This document shows positions 47,374-59,823 of a stretch of 64,000 nucleotides of DNA, in pieces; position 1 is the stretch's first letter, and each line of letters opens with the position of its first letter. The position numbers and the translations under genes are program-made. This DNA comes from Halichondria panicea (taxonomy: Eukaryota; Porifera; Demospongiae; Suberitida; Halichondriidae), in NCBI RefSeq assembly GCF_963675165.1, contig NC_087377.1:13450198-13514197 (forward strand), read 5' to 3'. The notes under the pieces are model-generated. The model saw nothing but the letters and a program-made list of their open reading frames with translations, made no database searches and was not told the origin of the DNA.

Positions 47374-47720
47374 TATTCTAGCTGCAACTGCCCAACGGCT
47401 GCAATAAACAAAAAATAACAGGCCAGTCACGTTCTTGATTCGTAGATTTGCAAACTAAAGCTTCTTTCTCGAGTTATGGCTAGTCTCGCAGAAGCCAGAT
47501 GGGTCTGGCCAATTTCACCGTACAGAGTTGTTTTGTCTGTGCCATAAATATAGTGGTGCTCGAAGTAGGCTAGCTGAATAAGTGTTTGTATAAGCCGGCT
47601 GTGAAACCACACTGTCGACACACAGCTGCACCTTCTAGCTAATAGAATTATGTGGTTTCGCACATTGTTATTCTAACCACTGACCATTAACCACTACAAA
47701 CGGTCCACTGCATGCATATG
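47341..47720 (+). repeat. Interspersed (GT)n repeat family copy
   Basis: Starts in a (GT)n run (47341-47372), then 'agctgcaactgcccaacggc', 'tgcaataaacaaaaaataac', 'agcttctttctcgagttatg', all shared in order with 60749-60910. Its 3' limit is unclear because the duplicated block starts near 47640. Confidence 0.6.
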
Positions 47721-48151
47721 TAGATACAATTATCTGTTAGCTACAAGCACCAAAAGAGCTGAAAGCTGCATGCAGTACTGGAGGAAAATGCTTATATAGA
47801 GGCCATTCCATGAAATATAAAGTGCCTCGAACATTTCGCGCTATACAGTACTTATTAAAACTTCTACATTGTAGATCTATACTAGTATAGCTAGCTACAT
47901 GCTAGTTCAATCCTTGAAGATCATTCATCAAGCCATCCATATCAGATAGACTTCTGTGATGCTCTTCTATATTAAATGTGTGTGCGTTCAATTGCAAACA
48001 ATAAAGCAAACTAATTATACCTCTTCTTGAGCGAAAGCAAATCATGGCGAGGGGCATTAGATCTAGCCCAGCGCAGTTTGCAACACTCGTTATTCTAGCA
48101 TTTTGTTTGTTTTATAGTTGTGTATAATTGTTGACTTCTTCAACATTTACA

Positions 48152-48352
48152 TACCGTATAGCGGGTAATTTTCGGGGGACAAAATATTTGTGGTTCAGCA
48201 ATATTGAGACATTTCGTGGGTAATATTTTCGTGGTTGTGGCTTGGATTGTAGGTAAAGGTAGGCAAGGTCGCTTCATTTGTGGGTAAAATATTCGTGGTC
48301 AGACCTCCAACCACAAAAACCATGAATATTTTGCCCCACGAAAATTACCCTA
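48152..48352. mobile_element. MITE inserted upstream of gene G
   Basis: Begins 'taccgtatagcgggtaattt' and ends 'gccccacgaaaattacccta'. It is missing from the matching place in copy 1 (around 2305-2315), so it arrived after the duplication. It lies within 300 bases of the G start codon. Confidence 0.8.
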
Positions 48353-48450
48353 TTCTGATGTGGTATTTCTGACTTCCTCAACAGAGGGTATTATCATATT
48401 ATAGGTGATCAATAAAGTTGTTGTGTTGTATAGGCTAGCTAGCTCCTGCA

Positions 48451-51405
48451 ATGCAAGTACAGACAGTTATTATTATCAGCATCCAGCTGTTTTCTCTTGC
48501 TGCAGGTAAGTTATAATACATATAGAACTGATCTGTACATGCATATATAAATTATGTTCACTGGAACACACAATTGTTTCAGCCACATTGACCACCATCC
48601 CCACTGTGGCCTGTCCTGGTGACACTGTTACCTTCACCTGTACTCTGCCTGGTACTCTCATACGATGGGACGTCACTCCACCACAAGGTGCCCGATTCAG
48701 TATATCTTTAAGGACCAGCAACACTGATGAGACACGAGCTAATCCAGCATTCCGAGGTGTTCTCACTGACTCCAATGGAGCAATGCTCACTGCCACTCTC
48801 ACCTCACTGTCTGAGGCCTCCACTGTGGAAGGTACTATGGTGGAGTGTGTGGGAGTGAGCTCACGAGAGGGTCCTCTCACTATCACTGTGGCTGGTGAGT
48901 TTTTTGTTTGTAACATAACAGCTAGTGCCGACAAGTATCATACACCCACAGATCCACCCTCTCCTCCACTCAATGCAAGAGTATCCTCCACTTTAAATCA
49001 ACCCAGCTCCTCTAATATCACTCTGTACTGGGACCCTCCCTCCTTTACTGGTGGTGTGTCTGTCAGCTATGTCCTCACTATCTCCCCAACACCTCTCTCC
49101 AAGTCACCAGTCACCGTGGAGACTACCTCAGCACAGATAACTGTCTCCTACAACACACCCTACAATGTGACTATCAGAGCTATCAACTGTGTTGGAATGA
49201 GTGAAAGTTCAATTGTGGATATGAGTAAGCTAATGTACTCCTTCATACAACATTGACGTACTAGCAGTAGCTCCTTTTCTGTAAAACAGTTGTGTGCCCC
49301 ACACTGTCTACTGCTGCTGGTGTGACCATCACCAACACACCTCCTGTCACTATTGGTGGATCCATGCTCACCTTCACTTGTAGTGGAGACAGTGAAGTGA
49401 TAACCTCAACCTGTGGCAGTAGTGGGTGGTCTCCTGACCCTGGGACCTTTGACTGTGGCACCCCAGTTACAGGTATCATACATGCATGGGCAATTAACTC
49501 TCTAAAAGGAATGTTGATCTCATACATTAGATCCCCCAGTCACCTGTGGCTCCCCAGCTGTACCATCTAGAGGTAGTGTGGACATCAGTGGTGGGACACC
49601 ACCCTTCTCACTGGGTTCAGAGGTCATCTATCGCTGTGATGAGGGACTGTTCCCCCCTGATGTGAGGACCAGTACATGCACTGATGTGGAGGGTAGGGGA
49701 GAGTGGGTGGAGAATCCTAGGAGCTTGGTGTGCAGGGAGAGGCCAGGTATAGTCTACATCAATTTTTCTGTTCATTTTTGCTGTGTCTATAAGTAAACGT
49801 ACTGCACTGTACCTGTCATACCACCGGTGCTATATAGTATATCCTATGTACGTTGCATTTCACCACAGTCAACTGCTCTTTACCCTCGGAGCCATCCAAC
49901 GGAACTATAGTGGACTATGAGAGGTTGAATGAGACAGTGTTTGAGGGAACAGTGCTGACTTACCAGTGTGGCAATGGATTCTCACTGACTAGACCCAACA
50001 CCATCACTTGCACTAATGCTGGAGTCTGGAGCACTGAGCCTGAGGCAATAATGTGTGTGTCACCAACTGAAGGTGAGGGTTATTAACCTGAGGCACATAG
50101 GCAACCATGGGAGTTACGAGTTACGGTAATCCCTAGGTTTGTTGTCTGTGTTTTTAAGTCTGCTCATCTGGTTGCCATAGCGCCTTTATTTACAGTACGG
50201 ATAGCCTCAACGTAACAAGTTATAATTAGTGGCATGCATGTTGTGACCTTGATTGAAAGCAAGCAAGAAGGTGTATACAATATGTGGCTAAATGTGGCTT
50301 TAATTTGAGGCACGCCATTATTTACTTATTTTTCACAGGAAGAATTCTTTGCTGGCTCTACTGTGAGCCTATACTCTGGTCCTATGCATTGCATGTCAGG
50401 TGCCCTATATATACATGTACTTGTATAACACTCTAGGCCTCGATTTTTGCTAGCTGTGATCCTAATGGTCCGGGACTCCCATTCATTTTCAGGGTTTATT
50501 TCAGCGTGCTAGTCTTAGCGGGTGATATTTCACCTGCTTAAAATGTTCTGTCACCCATTTGGAGCATGTAAATTTTGTACCTATCATCCCTCAATTGCAA
50601 TTAAATTTCCTATTTAGTAACTTGTAACAACAATGTGCATTATCCCTAACAATGTGTTTGCTTAGTCACAATCAGTAACCACGATGATGTTACATCATGT
50701 AGCTGGTACATTGTATATCCGAGTAATCATTGTGAATTTCTCCTTTAGTGGCGGCCAGCCACTCAGGAGTCAGGAGTCAGGGGCTAATGCCCCCAGCCCA
50801 TGTTTTGTCCCTGAAATTTGGCTGGGGAAGTTGGCACCTATGCAAATGGCTCATCCGCCAAATATTTATTCTAGTTAAACATTAATTATTTGTATAATTA
50901 TTTTATTACTTGTTTTGCCAGCGAGGATCAATAATTATAAAAACCTAAATTAGATCTAGTACTGGTAATTATCCTTGCTAGAACACAATTAGTTAGATCG
51001 CAAGAGGTCAATTTTTCTGCTGATTTGGTTCACCCCAAAATATTCTAGTAACAGTACAACACAGTGTATACTCTGGGTGTGGTATACAACTGCCTCAGGC
51101 TTCTATCTCAATATTAATTTTATTGCCAATCCTTCACAGCTCCGACTGCTGCCACCCTATCAACTGGTGTAACTCTTGCCATCAGTGTTACTAGTACTTT
51201 CGTTGCATCTACTATCCTTGGATTTCTCGCTGGACTCCTAGTGATGTACTCATTCACGCGTAAGAAGGCAGTGTACTTCACAAGAAAAACAGCATTATCT
51301 GTTGTAGAACCCACTAAACCAGTTGAACCTGTTTATGAGGAGGTGTCACCCAAAGAGGAGATTGAACTGAACACTAACCAGGCGTATGGACCATTAGGAC
51401 TGTGA
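48451..51405 (+). CDS. Ig-FN3-CCP3 transmembrane receptor, gene G
   Basis: Seven exons, 502 residues: 48451-48505, 48583-48894, 48952-49224, 49290-49472, 49531-49746, 49869-50072, 51140-51405, all phase 1. Signal peptide 1-18 (MQVQTVIIISIQLFSLAA), Ig-like 19-122 ('VTFTCTLPGTLIRWDVTPPQ', 'TMVECVG'), FN3 123-213 ('WDPPSFTGG'), CCPs 214-274, 275-346, 347-414, helix about 424-450 ('FVASTILGFLAGLLVMYSF'), then 'TRKKAVYFTRK', 'VYEEVSPKEE' and 'NTNQAYGPLGL'. Sister of B. The first half of the Ig exon (about 48590-48760) is very different from B although the flanking DNA is almost the same. The long last intron (50073-51139) also matches B. Confidence 0.88.
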
Positions 51406-52883
51406 ATTAAACTTTGTGCTACTAACTTTTGAACTATCATTATGCATATAATTATGTTTTCTAGCCAGTATTATAAGTGTTTCACCTGCTATATAGTTTG
51501 CTAACCATTTACTTCAATCATAATTATAATAACATAATAATGTTTGTTAATAAAAAAAAATAATATATATGCGCAACATTGAGGGAAGTTATAGTTACTG
51601 TTCTGTCAAACCTGTCCAGATACCTGCAGTTAATAATAAAGGAAGTGCATCATAGCAATTAAATACATCTGCCATATGAAGTTAGGAAAGTAAGTGTAAA
51701 ATATTGGTTTGTTATAAGAGACATTCCATGCAAGTCACCACACACAAAATAATGTGCACCCTCTCAGATTTCAACGAAACTTGGCATAAATGATATGTAC
51801 ATACCTTTCGACAATAAATTATATGAATCAGCCACACCCCTCAGAGAGGAACATCTGAGTACTCTCTAAGTAATGTCATGTCACAATGGAATGTATTACA
51901 ATGTACACTGTACAAGCTGACAAAACCATAAAAGCATGATTATTATAACAGTGCCACATCCGCTATCTGTTTAGCCACAACATTTGCTTGCTGCTCAACT
52001 GCAGGTAACGTTTCATTATTTGCTGCCTCCTATTCAAGTCACCTGATACTTGTGAGCAATCTCATTGGTCAGACAGTCTCGTTTAGGAAGGGCAACTGAT
52101 TCATGAGACACACGTTGCCAATTTTATCCCCATAATAATGTAATATGGCTTCTTAGTTCATAGAACACATTAACTTTTGATGATTCAGATAAAAACTGAT
52201 TAATTCACCGTACTCCTTATGATAATATTATAGTCTTTCAGATGACACGTTTAAAGGGGGTGGGCACTCAAAAGGTTAAAGGGTCAAAGCTTATTGTTGT
52301 AACATTTAATTACTCAAAAATGGCGTCTTTAGTTACTATTGTCCGCCTCAGTTTACAACTTAATTTCGTGATGGGATCAGAAGATATGGACATTGAAATA
52401 TAAAAGAGAACTGCAGTTATTGACACGACTGGGTTATTCCATAAGAATTGCCTATAGCTAAAGGGTGACCTTTCAGAATTCTCCGAAGCATCACGTATAG
52501 ATAGAGCTAATAATTAACACACATAACAATTTAAGGTTATTATAATTATTGCTTCTGAGATAAGGCCACCTCTTAAAAAAGAAAAACAACTTATGATTAG
52601 AGTGTTTCCAGAGTGTATTCTTGTAGCTTACGTAACAACTAGGGTTTCACAATGTTGTGTGGCCAGATTATGGGATAACATTTAGCAATTTGGTTTGATT
52701 GAAAGGTATACTGTACAGCGGATAATTTTCGTTGGTGCAATTTTCATACAAACTACCTATTTGTATTCGTACAGGTCAGGATGGTGACGTGATGAAAGTT
52801 TTAATTTTTGTAGCCACTGATACGAAAATTTCCACCATACAAAAATAACTATAAGGTAATTGGCAGAAATTATGCTCTATAGC

Positions 52884-53394
52884 ATCATAGATAGAGTAGA
52901 AGAGGGATTGGAAACGGAAGTACCCTCGAAGTACCATCTGTGTATCTCCGCGGTTTTAATCGAGGATTACTTTTTAACACGAGGGCTAAACATGAATAAT
53001 TCATGAGAATTGTTTTGCTCTCTGTAAGAAGTCCACGAGCAGTTCTGCTGCTAAACATCAACTTTCTCTAATACTTGAGGCCATTTGGGACACAGCTATA
53101 TCAAAGGTACTATAGAAACACAAACATGAAAAAGCGCTCTGTGTACCTCTAGCTACTTCACGACAATCGAGATTATATTTTCTTTGTTTCCAATTGATAC
53201 CTACTATCAGGGGGCATGTGATTCAGTAATGGGGGTAGCTCTGAGATGTACGCTTTGGACACAATAAGTTTCCCGGGCTTTTGCGGGAGTTATGAAGAGA
53301 TACACGGATGGTCCCAGAGCCACTACGTAGACTTCATTGTAAAACATCACGTGAATCACTTCCGTTTCCAATCCCTCTCTACTCTATCTATGAT
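52884..53394. mobile_element. TIR element, duplicate of 6856-7367
   Basis: Same inverted ends and interior as the copy-1 element, with two bases lost near 53375 ('tccctctctactc' against 'tccctcttctactc'). Confidence 0.75.
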
Positions 53395-53789
53395 AGCATA
53401 TAGGTGGCCGAGTCACCAACATTTTGGTGAATTTTGAAGCACTCGTAAATAATTATGATACATGGGGCTAAAATTGGGTGTGGTTATTAGTATGTATGTT
53501 TTGTTGAAATCTGAGGAGGTGCTCATTTTTTGTGGTGACTAAATTGAGGAATGTCCCATAAACGAAGTAAGTACTTTAGTGACACCAATTCACACAATGT
53601 ACGTGCCGGGTATACAGTGAAAGTTTAGCCTAAGCTGAGTGGGTTTGGCTGTGAGTTAACTTAAGGGTCGTACTGAATGACACAATAAACATACGTGGGT
53701 ACAGTAACAATCGTCCTGTATAAGGAAAGTTGGACTTGAGCCTATGTCAACAGCTGTTCAGATAGTAACACAGTTAAAAATAGCTTTAA

Positions 53790-54395
53790 TGTTACGGTAT
53801 ACTAATTGCTCATGAATAATTCATAAGATATTTATTTTCTTTATTTCTCATCACAACATTATTTTTGTAACTAGCAATGATTATCAATGAAAAGAGAACA
53901 TGAAACAATGCTAGCTATTATTGTAGCTAAAAGTATCTATGTCTTGTAATCCAAGGGAGTGGTGTGAGGTCAGCTGGAAAAAACTGAAAATTTTGGCGTC
54001 AAGTTTTGTTGACTGCATAGCTTCCAGGTTGTCTTTCTGACCAGTATTCGATGCCTAAAGACTTACTGGAGGGCGGCTCGAAGAGATCTTGTTCATAGAG
54101 ACCTTACAGCAAAAAATATATCCTTGTTACTACTCTACAGTCGCCATATTGGCCTACAAAAACAGCTAGAAATGGCAGTAACTTTGTTTCAACTTACTCT
54201 CTTGAGAAAAACTCTTCGAGTCGCCCTGCCCCTTTATTCGTATAATAAGAAACAGCAGAGTATACGGTAAGGAGGGGTTTCCTGATGCTTAGAATTGACG
54301 CCAAGTGACCATTGCCAGATGAGAGCCATTTTACTAGTGTACTGCATTGAACACCCACGCAAATTTGAGCGTGGGTGGAATAGTATACCGTAACC
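53790..54395. mobile_element. TTAA-flanked nonautonomous element
   Basis: TTAA at 53786-53789 and 54396-54399. Ends are inverted: 'gttacggtatact' at the left, 'agtataccgtaac' at the right. HEAT copies a (about 9296-9310) and c (about 24160-24175) show the unfilled sequence 'agctttaagtgctcaatg' or 'agctttaagcgctcaatg' with one TTAA. The 606 bp hold no recognisable coding sequence. The TTAA duplication suggests mobilisation by a piggyBac-type enzyme, though the ends differ from the 12161-13075 element. Confidence 0.85.
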
Positions 54396-56112
54396 TTAAG
54401 TGCTCAATGTACAACAATATTGATTGCCAAGCAGCAGCTTACAAGGTAGAAAAAGATAGAGTGCTGTACAAGTAAAGTACAAGATGGAGATAAGATAAGG
54501 AATGTAGTGGTCACCCACAACTTGATGATCTGTTACAGAACACAAAGACAAAACAAAAAAATACTAGCTAAACTGTAACAGGATTACAAAATACAACCGG
54601 CACAGTCAGTTAGGTCCCATAATACAGTGCAGCTAGTATCTTCAAAGGTTTCTTAATGGGACTTTCATATATACAATCATGTATGCTTGTAGTGTTGTTT
54701 CACACGGTCAGCTAGTGAATAAAGAGCACGACTATTCTCCACACACAATGAAAAGGTAATAATGAGCTGAGCATGCAAACAATTTTGACAGTATACACCT
54801 CAAATTATCAGCACGGCCTATAGTCTGTACAGTATCTCACCATAGGCTTTGGTGACGCTGGTGAGAGCAGCAGCTGTCCCTTGTATAACTGAGGGTATGC
54901 TGTCTTCAAGATTGGCAAGGAACAGTGGGAACAGTTCATCCATGCAGCTACGATCTGAGGAGAGGGGGAAATACTAAAAGTACAACTGATCAGAACTAAA
55001 AAAATACCAGAAGGCAAGTGCTTAATCCAATTGAAACTGATGGATATTGTCATAAGTATGTACACATGTAGTTTAATAGTTAGGGTATGTAATTCTTACC
55101 TACCTCATCTGGGAAGCATCCCAAGAAGTTACCACAGGCCAGACAGGCGGCAAAGGGGTGAGTAAAATAAAGAATAGATGATTTACTTGACTGACACTAA
55201 CCATCTCTCACGGGCTGGCCAGTTATCGTCATGGAAACACTCTAACAGTACACTCTAACAGTACACCTGCATACAGTCTAAGACAATCCTTGCTCACCTG
55301 TGTGTGGGGGAGGGTGGATTCCTAAATATGCTTGGGTACAAGTGAGAAATAACGACAAGGTGCATGTAGTTCGAGTTTAGGGGATATGCAAATCTCAAAT
55401 CAATCAAACAGCTCGTTATTCAGCCAGAGTTTCATCTAGTGGGGGGGGGGGCTGGGGTGAACCTTCTCTCCCAAAATGTGTGTATAATAATGATATCATC
55501 ACAATAGTACTGTCTATGATGTGCAATATGTAACTAGCTCTACTGTGATGCACTAGCATGTAATAGGGGGTGTGGTAAACAAATGTGGGAGTGGACAGAC
55601 ATTTTGCGGTGTGGTAAACCTTCCCCCCCAAACTTTTAATCCTAGATGAAACCCTGTCAGCCAGTACGTAGGTTACTCACCTTAGTGCCCAGCTCTGCAG
55701 TACAGATGCAGGCTGCCTCTCTCACTGCGTGGTTGGCTGCCTGCCTCTGGGAGATGTAGAAGTCCACCTGCACACACACACACATTGACATCACATGCTT
55801 TAATATTATACATAGAATTGCTTCATTAATATTAAATATTGAACATTGTGAGCTAACCTGCTACTAAATATTGCACTACCAGAATCGATCTTAAAATACA
55901 GCTACATGTATTTGACCCACCAAAGAGTGTCGCTCTAAACATAATAACTGGTAGATTTGGTAAAGACTTCAGAATGGATAAGCAATAATCACACTGAGTC
56001 CAAACAGACGGTAAAGACCCACTATACAATAAGTGATATACAGCTTTGGTAAGGTCATACCATTATTTGACAGACATAACTATAGGAGCATGCAGAGCAT
56101 TTTGGGGCGAGT

Positions 56113-56307
56113 ATGTGCGAATTGTGTATCGGAGTTACGTTGTATAATGTATATGATTTTAATGCTAGCCATTTCAATTACAGCAGTATGCTAAAAGAAT
56201 TGAGTGCACAGCCCAACAGGAGGAGCAAGGTTATCACAAGAACTCTTGCTGGATCCAAGTACAAGCAGAACAAATTGATAAAAAAACTTCCAAGTGTGCC
56301 TGTGTGA
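56113..56307 (+). other. Unidentified open frame, 64 codons
   Basis: Reads 'MCELCIGVTLYNVYDFNASH' and ends 'KYKQNKLIKKLPSVPV', lysine-rich at the C-terminus. I do not recognise it. It lies in an intron of HEAT copy d on the opposite strand. It could be the 3' end of a retrocopy or a chance frame. Confidence 0.25.
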
Positions 56308-56439
56308 CCTCATGAAATTATTATTGATGATAAAAACAATCTTCTACTTACTAGGAGTTCTAGCAAGTCATCTGCTGCAGGTGGCCTCAAGAGTCTTAGT
56401 TGTGTCTTGTCTGAGCTTCATTGTAGCTAGCTATAGTTG

Positions 56440-58680
56440 TGCCCATGCACAGCAATTCACGTAAAAGTTGGTAAAAGGTCGTGAGTACAAAAAACAAATA
56501 TCGTGCCGGTCCATGACAGATAGACACACAGACACACAGACAAAATTGCAACGTTGAGCACTAGGTAGGGACTCGTTTCGCTCGCCCTAATTATTTACCG
56601 GTTGAGAGTGTTTCAAAACGAATAGGTGACTTTTTTTATAGCAGTACTACAATTCCATCAACCACATCATCATATGCACTGATTGCTACTAGCTCACCTG
56701 CAATCTCGTAGCTGGTCTTAAGTTCCTTTGCCAGTTGCTCTTCTCTGATCTTATACTGAGATGATCAGCCAGCTCCCTCCAGGTTGGTTGTCCAGAGCAA
56801 CTATTCATCATCCATTAATCAATCACTTCAGTCAAGCAATTAGCATTATCATTGCAACATAAATCTTCAATCTAGTGGAGAAAATGAGATATAATTGAGT
56901 GGGTAGTATGATTAAAAACAACATAACGGCACATGTATCTTATAAAACCATTCAAAGTAGGTAATGAAAAGTCACCACTTTAGGTAAAGACTCTAGAGTG
57001 GACAAGTAATAATCACACTGAGCCAAACAACACAGACGGTAAAGATCTGCTAGGCAATAAACACTACAACAATAAAAGGTCGTAGCTTTGATAAAGGGTC
57101 ATACCATTATTTGATGGACATAATTATTACCAAATGGCTGGTTAGCAGTGTGTGGGTAGGTGTGGTTGTCTCTCTTCTGGAGGGAGGTGGACCAGGAACT
57201 CCCTCGTAGCTGCAGGGGGGAGGGGATATAACAGGTGCTGGGTATACATGTCTCAATTTGACACAGTGGAACATCTAGACTAACAGTGACTGTAATAAAG
57301 AGGTGGTTGAAGTACATGTTTTGGGGGCTTTGGGCTGGTCAACCCGGCTGTATGAAAATGGGTGACCACAAAACTGAATGCTGTGAACTTTATCAGAGCA
57401 TGAAATACACCTCAGCTATACATTATTAAACGTTAATGGTACACATCTATGAAACATTGCAAGGCGTGTACATGTGTGTGCGTGGGAGGGGGATTAGTAT
57501 TAACTCAGTCAATAGATAGGAACGTCAACTTAAAAATAAAACCAGGGATGATTCATGCATGGAGGTGAATTTACTGGACATGTACTCTACTGTGGTGCTT
57601 ACGTAGATGTACGTACGTACATGTATGCTTGAATAAAAGTTTTTATACAGTCTCACTTACTCATTAGGACTCCAACTTAGAATTTAATTTCCCATCCTGG
57701 ATTCTCAGAATTTTGATGAGGACAAGCTCTTCATCCATTATAATGATATAATGTACGTAACAAGAGGCCTAGATTCAAGGCTATAATGATTAACTGATAT
57801 TAGAGTAAATAATAATGGAGTAAAACGTTACCGAGGTTAATAGAGTAGGCTACAGAATTTCGTTAGATGTCAATAATCGTTAGTTAAAAGTGCATATAAT
57901 GCACAAACAAAACGAGATTGATTCTAACTGCCTGCACACACCAATAGGTGGCTAAGGGACTACTAACCAGCGAACATTTAGATGGGCCAAGTTACTTCCA
58001 GTTGGAGCTGTGATAGCTAGAAAAAACTGTCCAATCATTCGATTTTCGGCGAGTGTAATCTATTTCTGTTTTTGGCAGAACTAGAGCTAACTGACACATA
58101 GCTACTGGGCTCAATCTAGATAGAATACAGTACATGGTGGAGCAATTGCAGAGTCAGTAAACCTGAGCTAGAGTAGTTTGTGCCTGACGAATGTGAAGTG
58201 CTGAGTCAGCATACATTCATATATAGTAACACATGCTTGATCAGATGGTGCAAAATATACATTTTTATCACTGCTTGTTTCCTTAGAATGAGTGTCTGAA
58301 CATACATTGTGTCTGATTATAGATGCCTTACTCTAGCTGACTGCATACTCACCAGCCTCAGGACTTCCTTTGCCTGTTGCTATTCTCCATCTTACTGAGA
58401 TGGTCCACTACCTCCCTCAGCTCAATAGCAGCATATCATAGGTACGAGAAACTTTTCCATTGGCACGGTGACAATCCAACAGCTGATGCAAATAAAAAAC
58501 AAAGGGTAAAGACCCCATACACAATAAACATTAACTGAACAAGGGTACTGCAACGGTGGAAGTCGGCAAGGATCATGAGTCCCAAAAGCAAATCATTGTG
58601 CCGGTCCATGACATAATTATGGCATACAGACAAAATTGCAACGTTGAAGACTAGGTAGGGACTCGCTTCGCTCGCCCCAA
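56440..58680. repeat. Two copies of a short repeat (56440-56600, 58560-58680)
   Basis: Both contain 'gtgccggtccatgaca', 'acagacaaaattgcaacgtt' and 'ctaggtagggactcg' followed by 'cttcgctcgcccc'-like ends, same orientation. Function unknown; likely an interspersed repeat. Confidence 0.5.
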
Positions 58681-59190
58681 TAATAATGGGTTGTATAGTA
58701 GGTTGCTTACTCCCTTCATGTACTCCAGATCTACAGTTTGCAAGCTTGCTAAAATTAATTCCTATAAAATTGGTATCTATGTATCTGTCAGTTTCAACTT
58801 TCAACACTGGCATAAATATATAGGTATCAATAATATTATTGACAACAAGCGCACAATAATTATTATTAATAAGGCTGATATATCACACAAGTCTTCTTTT
58901 GTCAATGATAGTGACCAAATCTTTCATTTTTAAGGCAAGGTATATCACATCAGTTTGTGGGTGCAAATACAATGACTTCACACCTCACTGCATGACAAGT
59001 TCAGTTTGTAATTTGGGAGACCACATTTCTGGACGATAAGATAAATAAATAGATAGTTGCATGGCTGATTTTCCTAATCCCAAAATAAATGTCATGTCAT
59101 AAAATAATTATTCATAACACCAAGATAATTATATCAAAATGACAAATACCGGGTGGTAAAGTACAGATAATTATAAATAATATTACTAAC

Positions 59191-59823
59191 TTCCAAAGAG
59201 ACATCTCCTGCCACCAGTCTTAGTCGCATAGCTGCAAATAAAATTCATGAACGTACATGCATCATGTGATATGAACATTTGGTTTGACTGCATACTTGCG
59301 ATGTTCTTTACTCTATTCTGTGAGGCTTCCTTTGCTTTTTTCTATAACATGTTTGCAATCATGTAATTATTATACAGCATTGTCAAGTAATCACTCACCT
59401 TTTTTAGTATTAGGGCAATTACACTAATGAAAGCTAAACCGGCAAGAAAAATTACAATAATGGCGATCCCCCAGTAGCCCAGTGCCTGTAGAAAAGGTGT
59501 GCACTATGCATAATCATCAAAAATTGAGATTATCTTGTTTGAGCAGTAAAGCTGATACGGTCAACAACTTGGAGGCTGCTATTGACCAGCAGAGAGAACT
59601 CAAAGTAGTACGTTGTATCAGCATTATAAGTTCTGGTATGCTAAAAGGTGTGTCAAGCATTGATGTAATCTCATCCGACAGATCTCTGAACAATGGGTCA
59701 GTTGTATAACGCACACTGCAGGTCTGCCCACTAGCGCTTAGAGCTATAGATTTGCACTCAACCTCAAACTGATTATCGGTAATTAAAAGACAGTCGAGGT
59801 GTGAACCGGACTGTATTGTGTAC
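59191..59823 (-). pseudogene. H-type receptor fragment (membrane-proximal exon, helix, two tail exons)
   Basis: On the - strand: 59823 to about 59559 ('DNQFEVECKSIALSASGQTC', 'SVRYTTDPLFRDLSDEITSM'), 59485-59399 ('YWGIAIIVIFLAGLAFISVI', a membrane helix, then KK), 59341-59296 ('KKAKEASQNRVKNIA'), 59231-59191 ('MRLRLVAGDVSLE'). Splice sites and phases of the last three agree. The first exon lines up with H ('LCSIRHTVDLPSDQPINDIT'). It appears frameshifted near 59605-59620, where the other frame gives 'YYFEFSLLVNSSLQVVD', like H's 'VHKFEFSMEANINLHV'. The signal peptide and Ig-like part are absent. Unlike H, it has one clear helix. Confidence 0.6.

Larger units (their letters stand above)
47640..53748 (+). 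repeat. Segmental duplication, copy 2 (contains gene G)
   Basis: Matches 1778-7725 throughout in the same orientation. Differences include a MITE at 48152-48352 absent from copy 1, small indels in the last intron, and a strikingly changed Ig exon. At 53748 the match jumps to sequence like 9264 onward, part of a HEAT-gene copy. Confidence 0.9.

Noticed and set aside
58436-58813. 125-codon - strand frame with hydrophobic stretches
   Set aside because: It runs across an interspersed repeat and HEAT-intron sequence, has no family signature and no matching splice sites.
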